Assembly: GCF_000378245.1 (NCBI RefSeq)
Contig: NZ_KB899499.1
Coordinates: 124,001 to 188,000, forward strand
Source of the DNA: Aromatoleum toluclasticum ATCC 700605
GTDB lineage: Bacteria > Pseudomonadota > Gammaproteobacteria > Burkholderiales > Rhodocyclaceae
Direction of reading: 5' to 3'
Length of the DNA: 64,000 nt
The position numbers were made by a program, and so were the translations under genes. Below are positions 25,501 through 33,631 of the stretch, piece by piece. The notes under the pieces are model-generated. The model had not been told where the DNA came from, searched no databases, and worked only from the letters and a program-made list of their open reading frames with translations. Each line of letters starts with the position of its first letter. Within the stretch, counting starts at the first letter, position 1.

Positions 25501-26562
25501 TCAATCGAAACAAGTCGCATACGAGTCATCGATGGAGGTGTAGTAGTTGGCCTTAAGCCAGGCTTTGCTTCGACCGCTCAGCGCGCTCGTATAGGCCCAG
25601 GCGCCTACTTGCCGGGTCACTAACCGGTCCGTCTGAAATCCCGCAGCCGAACCAATCTCGGCTAGCGCATCCCCCTTGTCGTGAAGTCTCTCCAACCACC
25701 TCTCAAGGTGCGGCAGGGCTGCCAGGGTGTCGGACTTGCTTCGGTTGCATGACGGATGCGCCAGAACGAGGTTGTGTGCTAGGTCTCGGGGATACAGCGA
25801 GAAAGGGATGTAGTGGTCCACGTCCGCGGTGCTGACCGCATTCCCACAGTAGAAGCACTTGGTGCCGTCGAGCTTACGCAGACCAGCAGCCATCACCTGC
25901 AATGACTGCCTTGAGGACGAAAACAGGAAGTCCTCCAAATCGTCTGCAGCACCGAGGATGCTCTGGTTGCGGCTGTTCTGCTTGATGTGGTCAATCCAGT
26001 GCGTACGGGCCAGCTGCTGCACGAGGGGGTAGAAGCGCCGTAAGCAGTAGGCGACGCCCGGTTTTAAGCGCACCTTCCCTGCGCCAGCGCGTTCGTACAG
26101 GAACTCGTCCGTCCCCCCTCCGAAGTTCTGGAGGTAGTTAAGCGGCTGTGCAGAGACCGTGCTGGTGACAACGCTCACGAGTGCCCGGAAGCCTGGCTGT
26201 CGGGCCGCGGCTTGAGGGGAAGTCGCGGCGCAGTTCGCCCGAAAGGTGCTGATGGCTGAAACCACCGCGGCTTGGGCACCGTTGTTCTGCACGAGGACCG
26301 CAGGAGCACTGCTCGGGTGGCCTGAGCTGTACGGAAGACTGTGTTGCCAGTAGAGAGCGATGAAACGCTCACCAATCTGCCGATTAGCCAGAATCAACTC
26401 ACTTCCATCATCGGCGCCGAGCTCGACCGCCAAGTCGGCCAGGGAGATGAGCAGGGCAAATTTGTACGTCGCAGTGAAATCCCCCTCGCCGAAGAGGCGC
26501 TGCAGCTTCGTCAGGAACCACAGCTGGGCTTCCGGGGATGGCGGGGGCAACGGCGGCGGCAC
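25501..26562 (-). CDS. HNH endonuclease
   Basis: A ~353-aa protein whose C-terminal half carries a zinc-type HNH nuclease: CFYCGNAV (Cys pair), ADVDHYIPFS (catalytic DH) and NLVLAHPSCNRSKSD (Asn/His and CN ligands). The N-terminal ~200 residues are unfamiliar; they start with a Pro-rich stretch and contain a helix-rich region with LLISLADLAVELG. I place the start at GTG 26,562, one base after the HIT gene stop; the frame stays open to an ATG at 26,634 inside the HIT gene. It probably degrades DNA in a restriction-like or abortive response with the HIT protein. Confidence 0.83.
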   Translation of the reverse strand: MPPPLPPPSPEAQLWFLTKLQRLFGEGDFTATYKFALLISLADLAVELGADDGSELILANRQIGERFIALYWQHSLPYSSGHPSSAPAVLVQNNGAQAAVVSAISTFRANCAATSPQAAARQPGFRALVSVVTSTVSAQPLNYLQNFGGGTDEFLYERAGAGKVRLKPGVAYCLRRFYPLVQQLARTHWIDHIKQNSRNQSILGAADDLEDFLFSSSRQSLQVMAAGLRKLDGTKCFYCGNAVSTADVDHYIPFSLYPRDLAHNLVLAHPSCNRSKSDTLAALPHLERWLERLHDKGDALAEIGSAAGFQTDRLVTRQVGAWAYTSALSGRSKAWLKANYYTSIDDSYATCFD

Positions 26563-26563
26563 C

Positions 26564-26953
26564 TTAACGTCCTGACCAGTAATCGGCCTTGCCCGGGATG
26601 ACCCAGCGAACTCCGCCCCGCGGGTCGGCAGCATCCCCCAGAAAGCGTGGAATCAGATGCAGGTGGAGGTGTGGCACGGTCTGGCCCGCCGCCTCGCCGT
26701 CATTGATGCCGATGTTGTACCCGTTCGGCTGATGCTCAGCATCGACGGTGGCTTTTGCCTGGTCGAGAAGTCCCAGTAGGGCTGCTCGCTCGCAGGTGCT
26801 AGCGTCGAAGAACGAGCCGATGTGACGTTTCGGGATGATGAGGCTATGCCCAAGCGAGACGGGGAAGCCGTCGTAAATCCAGAGTGCGTAGTCGTTCTGA
26901 GCGACGATGCGCGCTGCAGGTAGCGTGCAGAATGGGCAGTGGCGCGATTCCAT
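26564..26953 (-). CDS. HIT-family hydrolase/transferase
   Basis: A 129-aa histidine-triad protein. It begins CPFC (Cys pair), has GHSLIIPKRHIGSF and NIGINDGEAAGQTV, and the catalytic triad VPHLHLHLIPRF. Family members hydrolyse nucleoside phosphoramidates or AMP-lysine-type conjugates. The ATG at 26,953 fits the family length; an upstream ATG at 26,998 is possible. It lies one base ahead of the HNH gene, so the two are a translationally linked pair. Whether the HIT enzyme makes or removes a signal for the nuclease is unknown. Confidence 0.88.
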   Translation of the reverse strand: MESRHCPFCTLPAARIVAQNDYALWIYDGFPVSLGHSLIIPKRHIGSFFDASTCERAALLGLLDQAKATVDAEHQPNGYNIGINDGEAAGQTVPHLHLHLIPRFLGDAADPRGGVRWVIPGKADYWSGR

Positions 26954-27171
26954 ACGGAAATCATAGCCACTTCGCTGGGATGTGTGTGACTGAGGCATCA
27001 GCACAGCGAGTGTGCACGATGCGTTACGTGCGCGCTCAGTCGCCTGGTCGCTCAGACCACCCACGGATAGCCCTCACCTTCCTGTGCACGAAATGGCGTT
27101 GCAGGGGCGCGTCACCGAACCCGAGCAATCCCGGGTCGCTCCCGGCCGAAGTCATGCTGTTTGGGACAGCT

Positions 27172-27200
27172 TTGTGCCGAATTGTGGATGGGGCTATGTT
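27172..27200 (+). promoter_or_regulatory. Possible promoter of the VWA-PP2C-kinase operon
   Basis: TTGTGC and TATGTT hexamers separated by 17 bp, ~85 bp before the GTG start at 27,284. Only fair matches to the sigma-70 consensus. Confidence 0.35.
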
Positions 27201-27283
27201 AAATTCGTAAGACTTGCGGCGGTGGCGGAAATGGCTGCTGTTGCGTTCGCAGTCTCGATTTCGAACACTATTAGGAGAAGTTT

Positions 27284-28120
27284 GTGGCCTATCAAGCACC
27301 TATCCAGCGAACGGACCCAACGGCGTTTCTGTTTTTGGTCGACCAATCCGGGTCGATGACAGACCGAATGGCCAACAGTGACAAGACGAAGGCCCAGTTT
27401 GTCGCGGACGTATTGAACCGCACGCTGATGAATCTCGTGACCAGGTGCATGAAGGCGGATGGCGTTCGGGACTACTTCGAGGTCGGCGTCATCGGGTACG
27501 GGGACGGCGACGCGCGTAACGGACTGCAAGGCTCGTTGGCCGGTAAAATTCTGCATCCGATTTCAAGCATCGAGGCAGGTCCGCTCCGAGTGGAAGAGCG
27601 GAAACGCAAGGTGGATGACGGTGCAGGCGGCATTATTGAGCAGGCGGTCAAGTTCCCGGTTTGGTTCGAACCCGTTGCGAACGGCGGTACCCCTATGTGT
27701 GCGGCCATTACCCGCGCCGCCGAGGAGCTGGCCGCTTGGTGCGACGCGCACCCGAACAGCTATCCTCCGACGGTGCTTCACGTGACCGACGGAGAATCGA
27801 CCGACGGGGACCCAGAATCCTTGGCAGACACCCTCCGACAATTCAGGACCAACGACGGGAACGTCCTTATCCTGAATCTGCACGTCAGCTCTAGGCCGGG
27901 CAATCCGATTTCATTCCCGGCGTCCGATTCGAGCCTTCCCGACCAATACGCGAAACTCCTGTTCCGGATGTCATCCCAACTGCCGGAACACCTTATTAAG
28001 GTTACCCAGGAGAAGGGGCACAACGTCTCGTTTGAGTCGCGGGGGTACGTGTTCAACGCCGAGGCGGGCGAAATCGTTGATTTCTTCGATATCGGAACGC
28101 GCGCATCCCAGCTGCGGTAG
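27284..28120 (+). CDS. VWA-domain protein, TerY type
   Basis: A 278-aa von Willebrand A protein. The MIDAS metal site reads LVDQSGSMTDRM (DxSxS), with the later Thr (NGGTPM) and Asp (HVTDGES) ligands in place. It matches the TerY member of the TerY/PP2C/kinase triad reported as anti-phage. The start is a GTG with AGGAG 7 bp upstream. The PP2C gene follows 6 bp after its stop. Likely a metal-dependent adhesion or sensor subunit whose phosphorylation state is set by its two partners. Confidence 0.9.
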   Translation: MAYQAPIQRTDPTAFLFLVDQSGSMTDRMANSDKTKAQFVADVLNRTLMNLVTRCMKADGVRDYFEVGVIGYGDGDARNGLQGSLAGKILHPISSIEAGPLRVEERKRKVDDGAGGIIEQAVKFPVWFEPVANGGTPMCAAITRAAEELAAWCDAHPNSYPPTVLHVTDGESTDGDPESLADTLRQFRTNDGNVLILNLHVSSRPGNPISFPASDSSLPDQYAKLLFRMSSQLPEHLIKVTQEKGHNVSFESRGYVFNAEAGEIVDFFDIGTRASQLR

Positions 28121-28126
28121 GTACGC

Positions 28127-28870
28127 ATGCGCCTTGTCGTCGAACTCGCAGCTACAGTCGCCAAGGACCCCGCCCGGCCCGAACTGAACGAAGACGCGTG
28201 GGCAATGTCTGCGAGCGGGGACCGCCTCGCGGTCTCCGACGGTGCCTCGGAGTCCTACGACTCGCAGACTTGGGCGAAGCTCTTGGTTGAGCGCTATGTC
28301 TGGGACAACAAATTCAACGTCGAATGGCTGGACGAGGCGGTGTCCGAGTACGTCGCTTCAATCGACATCGAAACCTTGTCGTGGTCTCGGCAGGCAGCGT
28401 TCGAGCGAGGAAGCTTTGCCACGCTGATGGGCGCCGAGCTTGCACCGAATGGGCAGGACCTTGAGGTTCTTGCTGTCGGAGATTGCCTCGCAGCGCACCT
28501 TCGTGATGCGGAATTACTTACAACGTTTCCCTTCACCGAGGCCGCGGAGTTCGACGCCCGACCACAGCTTCTTGCCACGGTACCCAGCGCTAATGAATTC
28601 CTGCGAGAGCCGGGTTTTTTCGAGCACAACTCGTCGCGGTCATGGCAAGTCCAGAAGGGCGATGTTCTCCTCTTCGTCACCGATGCTGTCGGGCAGTGGA
28701 TGTTGAGGGAGCGAGATGCCGGCGACGAGTGCCCTATTGCGCTCTTGGCCGCCGTCGTGGACGAAATGGAGTTTCAGGCGCTGATTGTTCGCCTCCGAAA
28801 CGAAAAGCGCATCAGGCTGGACGATTCGACGGTTGTTCGGGTGCGAATCTCCGGAGAGTCGGCTCAGTAA
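28127..28870 (+). CDS. PP2C-type protein phosphatase (TerY-P triad)
   Basis: A 247-aa PP2C-like phosphatase. Recognisable parts are NEDAWAM (metal Asp in the first strand), VSDGASES (equivalent of the DGxG motif), ATLMGAEL and LAVGDCLAAHL. It lacks a recognisable kinase or membrane domain and is cytoplasmic. The stop codon overlaps the kinase start (TAATG), which implies fixed stoichiometry. By analogy with known triads it removes phosphate placed by the kinase on the VWA protein or on targets. Confidence 0.86.
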   Translation: MRLVVELAATVAKDPARPELNEDAWAMSASGDRLAVSDGASESYDSQTWAKLLVERYVWDNKFNVEWLDEAVSEYVASIDIETLSWSRQAAFERGSFATLMGAELAPNGQDLEVLAVGDCLAAHLRDAELLTTFPFTEAAEFDARPQLLATVPSANEFLREPGFFEHNSSRSWQVQKGDVLLFVTDAVGQWMLRERDAGDECPIALLAAVVDEMEFQALIVRLRNEKRIRLDDSTVVRVRISGESAQ

Positions 28871-30558
28871 TGGCATACCCGTCCCTCGAACAGTATCAGG
28901 AGACACTACAGCACCCGGCCAGCGCTTTCGCCGACCCGCTGCTGGCGAAGGGGCGAATTCGGACGTCCGGGCTCGGATTACCGGTAGTCGTCTCAGGTGG
29001 GTTCGCACTCACTTATGCTGTCGAGCTGTCGCCGGGCAAAAAGTACGCGGTTCGTTGCTTTCATCGGGAAGCGAAGGACCTTGAAAGACGCTACGCGGCC
29101 ATTTCGAGGAAGCTGCAGGGGCTCAATTCCAGTTACTTTGTTGACTTCGAGTTTCAGCCGCGAGGTGTCAAAGTCGGCTCCGCCCAATACCCGGTCGTCA
29201 AGATGGCATGGGCGGAGGGCGAGACCCTTGGGGAGTTCGTCGAGGGGAACTACTCCGACAGGGCAAAGCTGACCCAACTCCTGGCGTCGCTTACCCTGCT
29301 TGCCGAATATCTGGAGAAGAACGGAATCGCGCATGGCGACCTTCAGGAGGGGAACCTCATGGTCGCCGACGGCGGACGGCGCCTGCAACTCATCGATTAC
29401 GACGGGATGTTTGTTCCTGAGATAGCCTCGCTCGGGGGCTCCGAGATGGGGCATCGCGACTATCAGCACCCGAATCGCGGTCCGGCCGATTTCGACGCAA
29501 AGCTGGACCGATTTTCGTTCATCTCCCTGAACTTAGCACTGCGCGCGCTTTGTGAGCGGCCTTCTCTATGGAACTCGTCGCAGAGCGGCGCCGGTGTGAT
29601 TCTGTTTCGGGCGAACGATTTCAAGGACCCCGGCGCGTCCCCGACACTCTCCGACATCAGGCAGATACCGTCACTAGCACGTGACGCACAGAATTTCCTT
29701 TCCGTTTGTGCCGGCCGCATCTCTGACGTTCCTGCACTTCGCGACTTCCTCGCGGGCACCGGAATCCCGTCGGTCAAGGTGGAAGCGGTAACCTCAAGGT
29801 CGCAGGCCCGAGCCGGCTACATCAGCCAGTACCCAGTCCTCAATGCCGGGGACTACGCTGCATTTGCCCGAAGCATCGGCAGGATGGTCGAGTTGGTTGG
29901 CAAGGTAGTAGATGTTAGCGAGAGCAGGAGCAAGTACGGAAAACCGTACATATTTGTGAATTTCGCTCCTTGGACCGGAAAGTGCGTGAAATTAGCAATT
30001 TGGAGCGACGCGCTCGGAAAGGGAGGGAATCGACCAACTAAGGCGTGGGTGGGCAAATGGGTGACCATACGCGGACTCGTTGAGCCCGTGTATAGCAACC
30101 CCAAATTCAAGTACGAGCACATCTCGATAACCGTTGCTGCGCTGTCACAGATAAGCGAGCTGACTCAAGGGGAGGCGCAGTATCGCTTGGAGGCACCTAC
30201 GCGGACTACGACTGCACCAACTGCGCCTAGCGCCCGCACCAATCAGGAAGTGCTCGAAGGAATCAGGCTCGGGGCTAGTGGAGCAGCACGGCCGACACCC
30301 GCATCTGGCACCGGGGGAAGCGTCACTAGAGGGGCTACGGCAAATCAACAGCTACTCGATAACATTCGGCAGCAATCACGGCAGTCGACACCACCGGGAA
30401 CGGGTGCGCGACCAGCCGCAGGCTCTGCTAATCGGCCAGTCGGGGTCGGGCAACCTCATTACAAAGTGCCACCGACTAGTGCGCCAAAAAGTTCGGGAGT
30501 CCCCTGGTGGGTCTGGGTTCTCGGCGCGATTGTGTTTTTCGTATTGACCCGAAGGTAG
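28870..30558 (+). CDS. Protein kinase with C-terminal OB-like region and membrane anchor (TerY-P triad)
   Basis: A 562-aa protein. Residues ~30-270 form a kinase: a glycine-poor loop (VSGGFALTYAVE), catalytic Lys in KYAVRCFH, catalytic loop AHGDLQEGN and metal-binding LIDYDG instead of DFG. Residues ~320-420 resemble an OB-fold (VELVGKVVDVSES, KWVTIRGLVEP). A long Thr/Pro/Ser linker leads to a C-terminal transmembrane helix (WWVWVLGAIVFFVL). Earlier codons in the open frame lie inside the PP2C gene and are not used. It completes the VWA-PP2C-kinase set. Confidence 0.88.
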   Translation: MAYPSLEQYQETLQHPASAFADPLLAKGRIRTSGLGLPVVVSGGFALTYAVELSPGKKYAVRCFHREAKDLERRYAAISRKLQGLNSSYFVDFEFQPRGVKVGSAQYPVVKMAWAEGETLGEFVEGNYSDRAKLTQLLASLTLLAEYLEKNGIAHGDLQEGNLMVADGGRRLQLIDYDGMFVPEIASLGGSEMGHRDYQHPNRGPADFDAKLDRFSFISLNLALRALCERPSLWNSSQSGAGVILFRANDFKDPGASPTLSDIRQIPSLARDAQNFLSVCAGRISDVPALRDFLAGTGIPSVKVEAVTSRSQARAGYISQYPVLNAGDYAAFARSIGRMVELVGKVVDVSESRSKYGKPYIFVNFAPWTGKCVKLAIWSDALGKGGNRPTKAWVGKWVTIRGLVEPVYSNPKFKYEHISITVAALSQISELTQGEAQYRLEAPTRTTTAPTAPSARTNQEVLEGIRLGASGAARPTPASGTGGSVTRGATANQQLLDNIRQQSRQSTPPGTGARPAAGSANRPVGVGQPHYKVPPTSAPKSSGVPWWVWVLGAIVFFVLTRR

Positions 30559-30689
30559 TGAGTGCTGCCTCAGCTCGTCGGCGTGGCCGCTTTGCCGAGA
30601 GGCCTTGTGCGTCGGGATTTTGACGGTTCCGGGTGGCAGGAAATTCCCGGTCACTTGACAGATAACTAACTATCCAAATTGATTGAGCC

Positions 30690-31550
30690 ATGGCCCGTAG
30701 ACGCAAGACCTCACCCATCGAGGACTTAATGGAGATTGCCGCCCACTTGCCGTGGCAGGTCGGTGTGACGTTGGCGCTCGTCGCCTATCTGGTACTGCAC
30801 CACTTTGCCGTGCAGCCCCCGTTACCAGCTCACCCGGATGCGTTGAAAGCGATGGGGAAGACCATCGCTGATGTTGCCGTAACGGGCATCTGGACGACGG
30901 TCTCAGGCGTCCTTCAGTATGTCGTCCCACTCGCGTTCCTCGTCGGAGCGGGTGTTTCCTTTTTCAGGCGCCGCCGTCAGGGTGAGCTGCATGGGCGTGT
31001 TGCGACCGATTCCTCCGCAGACGCGCTGAACAAAATGAGTTGGCGCGAGTTCGAAGGTCTGGTCGCTGAGACGTTCCGCCAGAAGGGGTACCGCGTAGTG
31101 GAGCGTGGCGGCGACGGACCGGACGGCGGGGTTGACCTCGAGGCGTACCAAGGAAGGGATAAATACCTCATCCAATGCAAGCAGTGGAAGGCTCGGCAGG
31201 TCGGTGTTGCCACAGTGCGTGAACTGTACGGCGTAATGACTGCCGAACGTGCGGTGGGCGGCTTCGTAGCCGCCTCCGGCAGCTTCACTGCCGATGCCCA
31301 GGCGTTTGCAGAAGGTCGTTCCATACGCCTGGTGGATGCTCGCGGGTTGCGTCGCATGATTGGCGGAGTCAAAGTAAGCGCTCACGCGCAGGCACCCGCT
31401 CCGAGGCCTGATGCTGCGCCCCCTGCGAATCCTGCATGCCCAAAATGTGGTAGCACCATGGTCCGCCGTACGGCGAAATCTGGCAGCAATGCGGGCAGCG
31501 AGTTCTGGGGGTGTGCGAAGTACCCGGCATGTCGAGGCATTCGCAACTAG
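30690..31550 (+). CDS. Membrane-anchored Mrr-type restriction endonuclease with zinc ribbon
   Basis: A 286-aa protein. Two membrane segments (WQVGVTLALVAYLVLHHF; VVPLAFLVGAGVSFF) occupy the first ~90 residues. The Mrr catalytic domain follows: MSWREFEGLVAETFRQKGY, DGGVDLEA and LIQCKQWK (D...QxK), near 115-170. The end is a topoisomerase-type zinc ribbon (CPKCGSTMV...FWGCAKYPAC). Such proteins cut modified or foreign DNA near the membrane. A diverged copy of its last ~115 bp is repeated at 31,781-31,894 (see that entry). It stands 131 bp after the kinase gene and is probably separate. Confidence 0.9.
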   Translation: MARRRKTSPIEDLMEIAAHLPWQVGVTLALVAYLVLHHFAVQPPLPAHPDALKAMGKTIADVAVTGIWTTVSGVLQYVVPLAFLVGAGVSFFRRRRQGELHGRVATDSSADALNKMSWREFEGLVAETFRQKGYRVVERGGDGPDGGVDLEAYQGRDKYLIQCKQWKARQVGVATVRELYGVMTAERAVGGFVAASGSFTADAQAFAEGRSIRLVDARGLRRMIGGVKVSAHAQAPAPRPDAAPPANPACPKCGSTMVRRTAKSGSNAGSEFWGCAKYPACRGIRN

Positions 31551-31559
31551 CGGCGGAGC

Positions 31560-31607
31560 TCATTGCCCTAATACGCGCAACCTCGCCCGGTAGTCGAGTA
31601 CCTCGAG
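31560..31607 (-). pseudogene. Remnant of a DUF3883-type C-terminus
   Basis: The minus strand encodes LEVLDYRARLRVLGQ and a stop. This matches the last residues of the intact DUF3883 gene at 31,904-33,031 (LAALDYRARLRALGH). It lies directly after the Mrr gene, mirroring the Mrr-tail copy at 31,781 next to the intact DUF3883 gene. Only the tail survives. Confidence 0.75.
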
Positions 31608-31704
31608 CTTGGACCCAGACTGTGGGACTCGTATTGTCTTCCGCCGCGCTTTGATGGTCTTTTCCGAGCCCGCCTAGCGGCCGTTTGCTCAAAGCTACTA
31701 TTCC

Positions 31705-31741
31705 TTTGCGAATAGTTACGCTTAACGTAGCTATTCGCAAA
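31705..31741. repeat. Long inverted repeat between the two junction copies
   Basis: Arms TTTGCGAATAGTTACG and CGTAGCTATTCGCAAA pair with one mismatch in 16 around a CTTAA loop, followed by CGTTTTT. It could be a terminator for the Mrr gene, or a recombination site, since it lies inside the duplicated junction. Confidence 0.6.
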
Positions 31742-31780
31742 CGTTTTTGAGACCTCATGGCAAATCCCTAGCCGCTTTGT

Positions 31781-31894
31781 ATGCCCAAAATGCGGCCGCG
31801 CGCTGGTCCGCCGTACTGCTAAATCAGGCCGCAATGCGGGCAATGAGTCTGGGGCTGCGCGAAGTATTCGGCGTGTCGAGGCGTTCGTAACTAG
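31781..31894 (+). repeat. Diverged copy of the Mrr gene 3' end
   Basis: This stretch repeats the zinc-ribbon end of the Mrr gene (31,436-31,554) with scattered substitutions and small deletions: shared blocks include ATGCCCAAAATG, CTGGTCCGCCGTAC, AATGCGGGCA and GTGTCGAGGC. It no longer encodes a full ribbon. It abuts the 3' end of the DUF3883 gene, just as the Mrr gene abuts the DUF3883 tail remnant. Confidence 0.75.
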
Positions 31895-31903
31895 CCGTGG
31901 CTC

Positions 31904-33031
31904 TCAATGCCCCAATGCCCGCAGCCTTGCGCGGTAGTCGAGGGCCGCGAGATGGACTGACGCGGTCAGCGGTCCGCGCAGGATAAAAAGTCCCGGGGCC
32001 CGCGCGAAGTCGAACACTCTGTATAGACAGAACGCGTCTTCAGCCTCTTCCGAGAACTCCACCTCGTTCTGAGTCACGATGAAGGGCGTGAGCGGGCTAC
32101 CGTTAGTCGTCTTGACCTCAATGAAGCGAGCGACCTCATCTGGTTCGTAGGACAGGATGTCGTAACCCGTCCCGTCACCGCATCGGTCGGATACCCAATC
32201 GATTCGAGAAGCTAGGTCGGGACGAGACTCATCTTCGAGTCGAGCCCCCTCATAGCCGACGACCCATACCTCCCCGTTTCGACCGAGGTTACGGTTATGC
32301 TCGTCCCGCGCTGCGTAATCTAGTCGCCTTGGGAGGCGCTCTCGACGCCGGTGCGGTGGCAACGCCTCTGGCATCGGAGGCTCAATAAGCACCCCACGGT
32401 AGTTGCGGTTGCCCGGGGTAGTACGGTCCTCAATTGCGTCAACGACGGCTCGTAGAACCTCTTGCGAACGTTGCACCTCAGCAACGACTACCTCGCGCAG
32501 CAGGTCCTGTAGATTGGAACGGGGTTTATAGCCACGTATGTATGGAAGACCGAGCTGGTCGAGGACCGCCGAGATGTTCTGGTGCTTCATCTCGATGGAG
32601 CCTTTGCTCCGCGCTTTTAATCGCTGCCGCAGTGTCTCGTTATGTTCCGACTTGTTGTACGGTTGGTCGGTGGCCTCCAGACGTAGCATCTCGAAGTAGT
32701 CGGTGACGGTGGCTTCGACCTCTTCGCGGCTCCAGTCCTGGCCCACACGAACGACTTCAAAGCCTAGGTCGGCCAACAAGGATTCGACGGTCGCCTCGCC
32801 TCCTGAAAACTCGGAGGCTTGAAGGGGGCCGCGCTCAGGGAAGGCATATCCGTAGGCTGCCCCCACGATAGCCTTCGAGTCATAGAGACGACCAGTGGCA
32901 TTATCTCGGAGCATGTACTCGCGAGACTTGCCGAACCCGTACTTCTCAAGGAAGTACGTTCTGCCAACTCGGTCGTACTCCGACATCGCGGCACGAACGG
33001 ACCTTGCGTCGCGAATCTCATGAATGCTCAT
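31904..33031 (-). CDS. DUF3883 protein with ScoMcrA-like head
   Basis: A 375-aa protein. Residues ~1-95 resemble the head domain ahead of ScoMcrA-type restriction proteins (YFLEKYGFGKSREYML, YDSKAIVGAAYGYAF). The C-terminal ~120 residues are DUF3883, a PD-(D/E)xK-like fold with GRNGEVWVVGYE, GTGYDILSYE and RFIEVKTTNG. It probably recognises and perhaps cuts modified DNA. GGAGG lies before the ATG. Convergent with the Mrr gene; the junction between them has been duplicated. Confidence 0.86.
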   Translation of the reverse strand: MSIHEIRDARSVRAAMSEYDRVGRTYFLEKYGFGKSREYMLRDNATGRLYDSKAIVGAAYGYAFPERGPLQASEFSGGEATVESLLADLGFEVVRVGQDWSREEVEATVTDYFEMLRLEATDQPYNKSEHNETLRQRLKARSKGSIEMKHQNISAVLDQLGLPYIRGYKPRSNLQDLLREVVVAEVQRSQEVLRAVVDAIEDRTTPGNRNYRGVLIEPPMPEALPPHRRRERLPRRLDYAARDEHNRNLGRNGEVWVVGYEGARLEDESRPDLASRIDWVSDRCGDGTGYDILSYEPDEVARFIEVKTTNGSPLTPFIVTQNEVEFSEEAEDAFCLYRVFDFARAPGLFILRGPLTASVHLAALDYRARLRALGH

Positions 33032-33127
33032 GCCGTCCTCCAGTAGAGCTGCCGGCTTACCAAGCGCTATCGGTTCAGAACCGGCGCACGAGTGAGGCCG
33101 GATAGGTGGCCTGCTTACGGTTCGAGC

Positions 33128-33586
33128 CTAGGGGAGGGGCAAGACCACGCACCAGTCATTCTCCAACTCATTTTCCAGTGATGCGAACAGAAGCTGCATG
33201 AGTTCAGCGTCAGTGGGGAGTTCCATGGACTCAGACGGCGCTGCAGATTTCTCATCAGATGCCGCATTGGATGCATCTTCCTTCCTCCCTTCGCTCGGGT
33301 CGACTGCCACGAGCTTATCCATGTCAGCCTGCAACTGTAGTGCTTCTAGCACTGAGAGATATGCACGTATTGCGACGTCCGGGTCGCCGCGCTCAACCTT
33401 TCGTAGCGTCTCGCTTGAAATTCCAGCACGCTCCGCGAACTGCCTTAGCTGTAGGTGACGTCGCAAGCGTGAACGCCGCAGCCGCCCTCCGAATCGCTCG
33501 AGAAGCCGAAGGGAATCAGGCGACAAGGCGGCAGTGGGATAGTTGTGACACGATGCACCTTTGTCTCTGCTGTCACCACTGGACAT
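33128..33586 (-). CDS. XRE-family regulator (152 aa)
   Basis: An HTH protein with the DNA-binding domain at residues ~25-85 (LRRHLQLRQFAERAGISSET, LRKVERGDPDVAIR). A long acidic, Ser-rich tail ends ELENDWCVVLPLP. GAGGAG stands 6 bp before the ATG. The HTH resembles antitoxins of the HipB type, but no toxin such as HipA is beside it. It lies between the DUF3883 and NYN genes on the same strand and may control them. Confidence 0.8.
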   Translation of the reverse strand: MSSGDSRDKGASCHNYPTAALSPDSLRLLERFGGRLRRSRLRRHLQLRQFAERAGISSETLRKVERGDPDVAIRAYLSVLEALQLQADMDKLVAVDPSEGRKEDASNAASDEKSAAPSESMELPTDAELMQLLFASLENELENDWCVVLPLP

Positions 33587-33631
33587 GGAGCCTCCTCAAA
33601 GCGGCCTGAATGGCCGCAGGAGCGAGCGAAA

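Noticed and set aside
25206-25529. Minus-strand frame of 107 codons after the HNH gene
   Set aside because: No ribosome site, odd composition, and it overlaps the HNH stop.
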